Origin: Fischerella sp. JS2
GTDB lineage: Bacteria > Cyanobacteriota > Cyanobacteriia > Cyanobacteriales > Nostocaceae
Direction of reading: 5' to 3'
DNA: 64,000 nucleotides
Assembly (NCBI RefSeq): GCF_032393985.1
Contig: NZ_CP135918.1
Location: 6,387,724-6,451,723, forward strand
In this document: positions 57,809 to 64,000 of the stretch, in pieces
Layout: each line of letters opens with the position of its first letter
How positions within the stretch are numbered: position 1 is the stretch's first letter
Position numbers and translations under genes: made by a program
Notes under the pieces: model-generated
Databases searched by the model: none
What the model was told of the DNA's origin: nothing
What the model saw: only the letters and a program-made list of their open reading frames with translations

Positions 57809-57956
57809 TTAATGGTTGATAGTTGGTTGTTGGTTGTTAGTGGTTAGTAGTTAGTAGTTAGTAGTTATTGGGTAGAGACGCGAGGAACATCGCGTCTGTA
57901 CATTAGTAGTTAGTGGTTATTGGTTAGTGGTTGGTAGTTAGTGGTTAGTGGTTATT
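57809..57956. repeat. STRR tract with a GAGACGCG island
   Basis: GGTTGATAGTTGGTTGTTGG, GTTAGTAGTTAGTAGTTAG and GGTTAGTGGTTATT-type heptamers, interrupted near 57872-57900 by GTAGAGACGCGAGGAACATC. They are all in one orientation, not inverted. Just after it (57969-57998) comes a copy of the GCCG...GGCGCGTCTAC palindromic unit. Confidence 0.8.
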
Positions 57957-58087
57957 CCCACACTCCACCCTGCCTTAAGCCGAAGAAGGCGCGTCTACAC
58001 ACTCCTTACACCCCTCACACTCCCCATTCCCCAATCCCCCACCATAATAGGTAAAATAATCATTAACTTTTGTATCGGAAGCCCACG

Positions 58088-59269
58088 ATGGTGGAACAAC
58101 TCAAGCCTCGCTACTCTGTTGCTTGGATAAATAAAATTGCCGAAGTTCCCCAAACGATCTGGGATGCTTTGGCACTACCACTGACAACCCCGTTTTTAGA
58201 GTGGAACTGGCTGAACAATTTGGAAACTTCAGGTAGCGCTACAGCTAAAACAGGTTGGTTGCCTAATCACCTCACCTTGTGGCGAGACAGAACACTTATT
58301 GCAGCTGCTCCACTTTACCTGAAAGGACACAGTTATGGCGAATTTGTGTTTGATCACCAATGGGCTGATTTGGCGCAACGTATAGGTGTAGAATATTACC
58401 CAAAAATGTTGGGCATGTCACCGTTTACCCCTGCTGAAGGCTATCGATTTTTAATCGCGCCTGGGGAAGATGAAGATGAGATTACAGCAACCATGGTGCA
58501 TGAAATTGATGCTTTTTGCTCAAAACACCGTATTTGTGGTTGCCATTTTCTCTATGTAGATCCCCAATGGCGTCCTGTTTTAGAACGCTGCGGTTTTACT
58601 GCTTGGCTGCATCATAGCTATATTTGGGAGAATCTTAGCTTTCAAACTTTTGATGATTATCTAGCAGTATTTAACGCTAACCAGCGCCGCAATATCAAGC
58701 GAGAACGCAAAGCGGTAGAAAAGGCTGGTTTGCAACTGCAACCCTTGTGTGGGGAGGAAATTCCCAAGTCTTTATTTGGGTTAATGTACGAGTTTTATGC
58801 AGATACTTGCGATAAATTTGGCTGGTGGGGTAGTAAATATCTAACCAAGCGATTTTTTGAGCAGCTATACGATAATTATCGCGATCGCGTTTTATTTTTC
58901 GCTGCATATAACGAACACAATCAGCGTCAACCAATAGGGATGTCTTTTTGTTTATTCAAGGGCGATAGGATGTATGGGCGCTACTGGGGTAGCTTTGAAG
59001 AAATAGATTGTTTACATTTTAATGCTTGTTATTATGCCCCGATTGAATGGGCGATCGCTAACGGTATCCAAATTTTTGATCCTGGTGCAGGCGGACGCCA
59101 CAAAAAACGCCGTGGTTTTCCAGCAATGCCTAACTATAGTTTGCATCGTTTTTACAACAATCGTTTGCGACAAATTTTGTCTTCTTACATTACTGAAGTA
59201 AATGAACTCGAACAAGAAGAAATTGAAGCAATCAATGCAGAATTACCATTTTCTCAAAAATATAATTGA
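58088..59269 (+). CDS. FemAB/GNAT-like protein (PF04339, DUF482)
   Basis: 393 residues from the ATG at 58088 (MVEQLKPRYSVAWINKI); a TTG 18 bases earlier is the alternative. The N-terminal half has FLEWNWLNNLE and AAPLYLKGHSYGEFVFDHQWAD, the C-terminal half RNIKRERKAVEKAG, FYADTCDKFGWWG and FDPGAGGRHKKRRGF. These are typical of the family, which looks like tandem GNAT folds related to FemAB peptidyl transferases. It may transfer an amino acid or acyl group, possibly to cell-wall or metabolite substrates, but the reaction is not established. No operon partner. It is followed by a 12-bp hairpin terminator. Confidence 0.88.
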   Translation: MVEQLKPRYSVAWINKIAEVPQTIWDALALPLTTPFLEWNWLNNLETSGSATAKTGWLPNHLTLWRDRTLIAAAPLYLKGHSYGEFVFDHQWADLAQRIGVEYYPKMLGMSPFTPAEGYRFLIAPGEDEDEITATMVHEIDAFCSKHRICGCHFLYVDPQWRPVLERCGFTAWLHHSYIWENLSFQTFDDYLAVFNANQRRNIKRERKAVEKAGLQLQPLCGEEIPKSLFGLMYEFYADTCDKFGWWGSKYLTKRFFEQLYDNYRDRVLFFAAYNEHNQRQPIGMSFCLFKGDRMYGRYWGSFEEIDCLHFNACYYAPIEWAIANGIQIFDPGAGGRHKKRRGFPAMPNYSLHRFYNNRLRQILSSYITEVNELEQEEIEAINAELPFSQKYN

Positions 59270-59312
59270 AGCCTAAAATTCTCCTGTAACAGACTACTTA
59301 GAGGAAGATAAG

Positions 59313-59362
59313 AACTAAACTTGAGAAAGGGTAAAAAATCCCTGAGTCAAGTTTAGTTTTAC
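59313..59362 (+). terminator. Perfect 12-bp inverted repeat, likely terminator
   Basis: AACTAAACTTGA (59313-59324) and TCAAGTTTAGTT (59347-59358) are perfectly complementary. The loop holds a second small GGG/CCC stem (59329-59343). The 3' arm ends in TTTT. It lies 43 bases after the FemAB-like gene stop and just before the next start, so it may also act as a leader structure. Confidence 0.75.
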
Positions 59363-59369
59363 GATACGT

Positions 59370-59753
59370 ATGGGTTTGAAATTGGAAGATATAACGCAAA
59401 TAGATGATAAACTTTCTCAGCGTCATATTGATCTTGATCCCGGTGGATATTTCATTATTTACTTAGAGCGAGAAACAGGGCTGATTTGTGCCAAGCATTT
59501 CACTAATGTAATTGATGAGCATGGTTTAGCAGTAGATCCAGAAACGGGAAAAGTAATTCCGGCACGAGGAAAAGTAGAACGAACTCACACAACGGTATTT
59601 GCAGGGAGGACAGCAAAAGAATTATGTGTGCAAATATTTGAACAAACAAAGCCCTGTCCCGTAACTCAGCTAAACCATGCAGCTTATTTAGGTCGAGAAT
59701 TTGTTCGTGCTGAGATTGCTTTGGTGACAGGGCAAGAGTATGTTCAAGATTAG
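59370..59753 (+). CDS. DUF4346 protein
   Basis: 127 residues, soluble. The sequence LDPGGYFIIYLERETGLICAKHF, NVIDEHGLAVDPETGKVIPA and AGRTAKELCVQIFEQTKPCPVTQLNHAAYLGREFVRAE is the DUF4346 (PF14251) pattern conserved across cyanobacteria. In some species it is fused to or adjacent to pterin/folate-like genes, but its role is not known. Two Cys (in LICAKH and KPCPV) are conserved-looking. The gap to the next, convergent gene carries inverted STRR. Confidence 0.8.
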   Translation: MGLKLEDITQIDDKLSQRHIDLDPGGYFIIYLERETGLICAKHFTNVIDEHGLAVDPETGKVIPARGKVERTHTTVFAGRTAKELCVQIFEQTKPCPVTQLNHAAYLGREFVRAEIALVTGQEYVQD

Positions 59754-59760
59754 TTGGAAT

Positions 59761-59836
59761 TTGTTAATAGTTAGTAGTTAGTAGATAGTAGTTCATCACC
59801 ACTAACCACTAACCACTAACCACTAACCACTAACCA
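59761..59836. repeat. Inverted STRR in a convergent gap
   Basis: AATAGTTAGTAGTTAGTAG heptamers (left) face five CACTAAC units (right, near 59798-59833), imperfectly complementary. They lie between the DUF4346 gene and the TPM-domain gene and reach the stop of the latter. Confidence 0.8.
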
Positions 59837-60585
59837 TTACCATCAGAAGATGATGGTTGAATAGCTAGGTAAATGTAATAAGTCGCCATTGGGATGACAG
59901 TGGCAGCAATTAAAAGTCCCACTATCCAGGCGATCGCATTGCCTTTGTCGGCTTCTTCTGTTTTCCCAAAGGTGCCTTCTACCTGTACTTTTTCCACTAT
60001 TTGGGGTGGACCAGGATCAGGTTCACCAGAAAGTACAGCTACTAAGCGATCGCTAGCATCTAAAAATGCTTGATTATATTTGTCACCTTCTCGTAGAGGT
60101 GCCATTAGGGTTTCATCTGTCACACTTTTGGCAATTTCGTCTGTAAGTAAAGACTTGACGCGATCGCCACTGACAATGGCAGCACCGTTAGTAACGGTAT
60201 CAATCATTAATAAAGTTTGATTGGCTTGTGCTTCTGTTGTCGGAAACCATTTTTCAAATAATGCTTTCGTAAAACTTTCTGGGGTTTCACCATAATCTAA
60301 TCGACGTACTGTAACAAATCTAACTTCATTCCCAGTTTGCTTCGCTAAATCCTCTAAGGCACTACTAATTTTGCCTTCATTAATACGACTAAGGACTTCA
60401 GCTTGGTCTACAACCCAAGTATTGGGTGTAAATTTGGGCATTTCATATACACCTGTAGCAAAAGCTGGTGTAGCAAAAAATGCAGAAACCATCAGCAGAA
60501 GGACGGCAGTCGCTACAATGGGGGGAACCCCCGCAACGCGCTGCCTCCAGAAGGCAGAAATTCTAAATCCTTCTGATTTTGACAT
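59830..60585 (-). CDS. TPM-domain membrane protein, Psb32-like
   Basis: 251 residues from the ATG at 60585 (MSKSEGFRISAFWRQRV); ATG 60639 would add 18. The N-terminal signal/anchor (PPIVATAVLLLMVSAFFATPAFA) is followed by the TPM domain (about 40-185): VVDQAEVLSRINEGKISSALEDLAKQTGNEVRFVTVRRLDYG and LLMIDTVTNGAAIVSGDRVKS. A single C-terminal helix (IAWIVGLLIAATVIPMATYYIYLAI) anchors the protein. In Synechocystis a protein of this kind (Psb32) protects or helps repair photosystem II. The signal segment coding region contains GGGGGAACCCCCGC-type repeat sequence near 60515-60535. Confidence 0.85.
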   Translation of the reverse strand: MSKSEGFRISAFWRQRVAGVPPIVATAVLLLMVSAFFATPAFATGVYEMPKFTPNTWVVDQAEVLSRINEGKISSALEDLAKQTGNEVRFVTVRRLDYGETPESFTKALFEKWFPTTEAQANQTLLMIDTVTNGAAIVSGDRVKSLLTDEIAKSVTDETLMAPLREGDKYNQAFLDASDRLVAVLSGEPDPGPPQIVEKVQVEGTFGKTEEADKGNAIAWIVGLLIAATVIPMATYYIYLAIQPSSSDGNG

Positions 60586-61838
60586 TATCCATTGGATATA
60601 TTTTTTCCAATTCAATAATTGGCAGAGGATCTGTTTCATTGGAGTAATGTTATGGATAAAGACAGGCTTTCACCAAAAATACTACATAAATATAGGACAA
60701 GTCTCATCTTTTGCCAGAGTCTTTAACAGTTAGCAGTTATCAGTTATCAGTTACCTGGGAAAACACCACACCAATTGCTGTCAGGCCTTGTTGGTAAGGA
60801 TTCTGTCTGCTTCCCCTTTAACTAAACCTCTCTATTTTCTTAACGGCTGCCAAGATAAATGCGATCGCTTTGATTATTTTTACCCCTAAAAACCTGATTT
60901 AGGTACATATTAGACCTTTTGCAAAAATATTTTTACCCCACCCTAACCTTAAGCGATTTCACTTAGGCAACAAAATCTTCCCTCCGTTCACGGGGGATTG
61001 AGGGGGGTTTATTCAACTTTTGCAAGAGGTCTATTTTATTACTTTTCAAGTTGATTTTATCCATTTTCTGGGTATGCGATCGCTGTCATTAGATCACTAC
61101 TTGCTGTCGTTCAATTACAAGATGATGTTGTTAGATCGCAACTTGCTGCTATTAAGAATCCAGTTGGAGTCAGAACAAGATTGATCACCAATCTAAGCTA
61201 AAATTAACTTCAGCATTGCATGAGGATTGCTAACTTACCCAACAAATCCTTGAGCTAATGCTTCAGCGTTATACGATTTAAAATCATTCCGCTCAATTGT
61301 TTTACAAATATTAAAAAGTGTGCAATTTATAGCTTTTATTAAATTTGAGTAAGTGGCTACTCCTAGTCAAGTAAAAATAAACCGTTTGGATGCAAATTTA
61401 TGGACAGCAAAATTCTCTTGCTCTCAAAGCTGTATATAAATCTTGGTCTGCTGCCAGTTCATATAGGTGGGACAATTAACTGGTAAACTACCACCTACAT
61501 GACATTATATTAGTTTGTGGTGTTTTGTTTTCTCTTCATCTGTTATAAATAGATAGACGTGACAAAATATAATTTGATGTGAGCATAGATGATTGTTGTT
61601 TATTGCTTGAGAAACAAACAGTTATTAGTATTTTTGACATTATCAGCTTGATTTATGCTAATTTCTTTCATCAGCATACGAAAATATTTGTATTTTTAAT
61701 GATTCATTCGCCAAATAATTTTATGAATGACAAATGAAAGGAATCAGAGAGTAAGTAAGAAAAAAGTAGTATATATAAATATCATTAATACTAATCAATT
61801 AAATATTAATTAAACATTACTAAAATTCCTAAAGGTCA
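60586..61838. other. Long divergent spacer with a MITE
   Basis: About 1.25 kb without a credible gene. It starts with STRR-type CAGTTATCAGTTATCAG near 60730-60750 and contains the MITE at 60911-61033. Then comes a Gly-less AT-rich tract with two GATCGC...ACTTGCTG words (near 61078 and 61134). The last 400 bases are AT-rich and should hold the promoter of the receiver-kinase gene. Confidence 0.55.
60911..61033. mobile_element. MITE with 16-bp terminal inverted repeats
   Basis: TAGACCTTTTGCAAAA (60911-60926) and TTTTGCAAGAGGTCTA (61018-61033) are inverted over 16 bases with one mismatch. The inside is about 90 bases with ACCCCACCCTAACC and GGGGGATTGAGGGGGG tracts and no coding capacity. The outermost TA on both sides may be the target duplication used by IS630/Tc1-type elements. 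Confidence 0.75.
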
Positions 61839-62939
61839 ATGATTACACAATCTTCTAACTCAGACAATATCCTGGTAGTCGATGATTCACCCGATAACGT
61901 GTTTTTAATCAAAACCATATTGGAAGAAGAAGGCTACACAGTTTATACAGCAGAAAATGGTGTTTCTGCATTGGCAAAAATTGCTGAGGCTACTTTTGAT
62001 TTAGTGTTGCTAGATCTGATGATGCCAGGGATGGATGGTTATGAAGTAACTAAGCGGATGAGAGAAAATAAGAGTTTGCCATTTATCCCAATTTTACTGA
62101 TCACTGCCCACGATTCACCCAATGTCGCCCAAGGTTTAGATTTAGGCGCTGATGATTTTATCCGTAAACCTGTAACAGTGGATGAGTTATTAGCAAGAGT
62201 GCGATCGCTGCTGCGATTAAAGCATAGTATAGATGAACGAGATGAAATAGCCCGCCAAAGAGAAGATTTTGTTTCTCGTCTCACCCACGACTTACGCACA
62301 CCTCTAGTTGCAGCAGAAAGAATGCTAACACTGCTTTCGGAAGGTGCGCTAGGAAGTTTATCACCACCGATGCAGGAAGTGATCACCATTATGGGTCGTA
62401 GCAATACAAACCTTCTAGCGATGGTGAATACCTTATTGGAAGTATATCGTTTTGAAGCAGGTCGTAAAACCCTAGCGTTTCAGCCAGTTAATTTAGGGAA
62501 ATTACTCAAAGAAGTTGCAGGCGAATTGACTCCTTTGGCCCAAGCCAAGCAACTTGCAATAAATTTAGATATTGATGAGGATTCTAGCAAAAGTACAATT
62601 GTTGGCGATCGCTTAGAACTACACCGCCTATTCACCAACTTGATCGGTAACGCCATCAAGTTCACCGATAAAGGTTTTATCACTATCACTCTTGTAGCAA
62701 TTACCACTGATGATGAGAGTATTACGATCAAAATAGCAGATACAGGCCCTGGTATTCCTCCACAAGAACAAGCAACTTTATTTGAACGATTTCGCCAAGG
62801 AAGTCACAAACGTTCCGGTAGTGGTTTAGGGCTGTATCTTTCTCGTCGAATAGTAGAAGCACACAAAGGAAGTATCGAAGTAAGTTCAGAGTTAGGAAAA
62901 GGCAGTATATTTATTGTTAATTTGCCTGTAAAACAGTAA
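61839..62939 (+). CDS. Receiver-histidine kinase fusion (REC-HisKA-HATPase)
   Basis: 366 residues, cytosolic. The N-terminal receiver (about 9-128) has Asp59 (LLDLMMPGMDG) as phosphoacceptor and Lys110 (IRKPVT). The HisKA domain has His150 in RLTHDLRTPL. HATPase_c (about 255-364) has NLIGNAIKFTDKG, IADTGPGIPP and SGSGLGLYLSRRIVEAHKG. The receiver is in front of the kinase, opposite to usual hybrid kinases; such proteins receive a signal from another kinase. This kind is common in cyanobacteria. No transmembrane or sensor domain, and no adjacent partner. Confidence 0.93.
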   Translation: MITQSSNSDNILVVDDSPDNVFLIKTILEEEGYTVYTAENGVSALAKIAEATFDLVLLDLMMPGMDGYEVTKRMRENKSLPFIPILLITAHDSPNVAQGLDLGADDFIRKPVTVDELLARVRSLLRLKHSIDERDEIARQREDFVSRLTHDLRTPLVAAERMLTLLSEGALGSLSPPMQEVITIMGRSNTNLLAMVNTLLEVYRFEAGRKTLAFQPVNLGKLLKEVAGELTPLAQAKQLAINLDIDEDSSKSTIVGDRLELHRLFTNLIGNAIKFTDKGFITITLVAITTDDESITIKIADTGPGIPPQEQATLFERFRQGSHKRSGSGLGLYLSRRIVEAHKGSIEVSSELGKGSIFIVNLPVKQ

Positions 62940-63239
62940 TTTTATCTGTGTTCATCTGTGTACCCTGCGGGAAGCCGCTTGCGCGTCTACATCCGTGTTC
63001 GTTATTCATCAATTTTTTTGTAGCTTAAATTCCTGATCGATAGTCCGATAAATTTTGGGAAGACGAACACCGATGCACACCGATACACACCGATGGATGC
63101 AGATAGATTACTTGTTACCAACAAGAGTGAATTCACATGAGATACATCTATTTATAACAAAAATGTACTAAAATTTTTGGATGTGGACATTTTGTCATTT
63201 ATATTCATATCAATAAAATATATTTATTTGAGAGATTAA
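62940..63239. other. Spacer with palindromic unit and short direct repeats
   Basis: Exactly 300 bases. At 62961-62990 is a CTGCGGGAAGCCGCTTGCGCG-type palindromic unit in the dispersed family. Near 63068-63096 there are three CACCGAT direct repeats (CACCGATGCACACCGATACA). The rest is AT-rich and probably includes the promoter of the aldehyde dehydrogenase. Confidence 0.6.
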
Positions 63240-64000
63240 ATGATTCCGGAAATATCAGTCAATGAAATTATTCATCAACAACGAATTTTTTTTCAATCGG
63301 GTAAAACTCAATCACTCTCTTTTCGTATTTACCAACTAAAACTTTTACAACAAATAGTTAAGGAAAACGAAACAGCAATTTGTCGGGCTTTAAAAGCAGA
63401 TTTAAATAAACCAGAATTTGAGGCTTTTTCTTCGGAAATAATATTAGTTTTCAAAGAAATTGAAAATTGTATTAAAAATCTTAAGAATTGGACTAAGCCT
63501 CAAAAAGCAAAAGTCCCTTGGCAACTACTCCCTGCTTCAGCACAAATTTATCCAGAACCGTTAGGAGTCGTTTTAATTATTGGTACTTGGAACTATCCTT
63601 TTCAGTTAGTGATCGCACCATTGATTGGAGCGATCGCTGCTGGAAATTGTACTATTATTAAACCATCAGAACTGGCTCCGCATACATCTAGTCTTATTGC
63701 TAAGCTCATCGCTAAATATTTTCAACCACAATACATTACAGTTATTGAAGGAGGTGTGGAAACAAGTCAAAAATTACTGGCAGAAAAGTTTGATCACATA
63801 TTTTTCACTGGTGGTACTGCTGTAGCTAAAATTATTATGGAAGCCGCAGCTAAACATCTTACACCTGTTACCTTAGAATTAGGTGGCAAAAATCCTTGTA
63901 TTGTTAATACAGATATTAATATTACACATACTGCTAGACGCATTACTTGGGGTAAGTTTATTAATGCTGGACAAACTTGCTTAGCACCAGATTATTTATT
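63240..64000 (+). CDS. Aldehyde dehydrogenase, partial (C-terminus beyond the right edge)
   Basis: The ATG at 63240 (MIPEISVNEIIHQQRIFF) opens a frame that stays open to the window end, 253 codons. NAD(P)-binding GTWNYPFQLVIAPLIGAIAAGN, the FFTGGTAVAKIIMEAAAKHL motif, catalytic Glu in VTLELGGKNPCIV and catalytic Cys in NAGQTCLAPDYL are typical. The short N-terminus and GTWNYPF form match the class 3 (fatty aldehyde) type. In cyanobacteria such an enzyme oxidises fatty aldehydes and retinal-like apocarotenals. AT-rich compared with the upstream kinase. Confidence 0.93.
   Translation, partial: MIPEISVNEIIHQQRIFFQSGKTQSLSFRIYQLKLLQQIVKENETAICRALKADLNKPEFEAFSSEIILVFKEIENCIKNLKNWTKPQKAKVPWQLLPASAQIYPEPLGVVLIIGTWNYPFQLVIAPLIGAIAAGNCTIIKPSELAPHTSSLIAKLIAKYFQPQYITVIEGGVETSQKLLAEKFDHIFFTGGTAVAKIIMEAAAKHLTPVTLELGGKNPCIVNTDINITHTARRITWGKFINAGQTCLAPDYL

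Overview
The window comes from a filamentous, probably heterocyst-forming cyanobacterium of the Nostoc/Calothrix/Anabaena type. The supporting evidence is: frequent HIP1 octamers (GCGATCGC); photosystem II genes psbK and psbM; myxol-type carotenoid genes (cruF, cruG); a HetZ-like protein next to tandem AMIN-domain cell-wall amidases; an RNase P RNA carrying a heptanucleotide-repeat insertion; and many short tandemly repeated repeats (STRR) in the spacers. It is ordinary chromosome rather than plasmid or phage. I see no tRNA, no CRISPR array and no intact insertion sequence.

Layout. 1-5 kb: a partial OmpR-type response regulator at the left edge, a long AT-rich spacer, an aminoglycoside-phosphotransferase-like kinase followed by a HopA1-family protein, then cobS facing them. 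5-9.4 kb: a conserved small protein, tgt, psbK, a [2Fe-2S] ferredoxin, psbM and a tandem universal stress protein. 10-24 kb: an IS1-type remnant and a composite repeat, then a long minus-strand block running amidase - amidase - murI - solanesyl-PP synthase - hetZ - patU-like - transglutaminase-like membrane protein. Two small plus-strand genes interrupt this block. 25-34 kb: a Na+/H+ antiporter, a StyA-like flavin monooxygenase, a VOC protein, a P450, RNase HI and cruG/cruF. A toxin-antitoxin remnant lies between cruG and cruF. 35-47 kb: rplU-rpmA, a Cys-rich small protein, a nucleotidyltransferase, ribD, mreBCD, ssb, SIMPL, EVE, fabG and a WecA-like transferase. 47-64 kb: CIRCE-controlled groEL, corA, rnpB, rnc, an oxidoreductase, two histidine kinases, a RibD-reductase homologue, a FemAB-like protein, a DUF4346 protein, a Psb32-like TPM protein and a partial aldehyde dehydrogenase.

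Functional themes are peptidoglycan and cell shape (murI, two amidases, mreBCD), heterocyst differentiation (hetZ, patU-like), photosynthesis (psbK, psbM, ferredoxin, Psb32-like, carotenoid genes) and housekeeping RNA/DNA enzymes. The most promising unexplained system is the kinase + HopA1-family pair at 1660-4026. It resembles the split Ser/Thr kinase/lyase used in class V lanthipeptide and thioviridamide-type RiPP pathways, but no obvious precursor peptide lies beside it. Other points are an apparently inactive transglutaminase, a 199-bp identity block shared by the tandem amidases, repeats that have grown into reading frames, modular dispersed repeats, and inverted STRR pairs sitting in convergent gene gaps.
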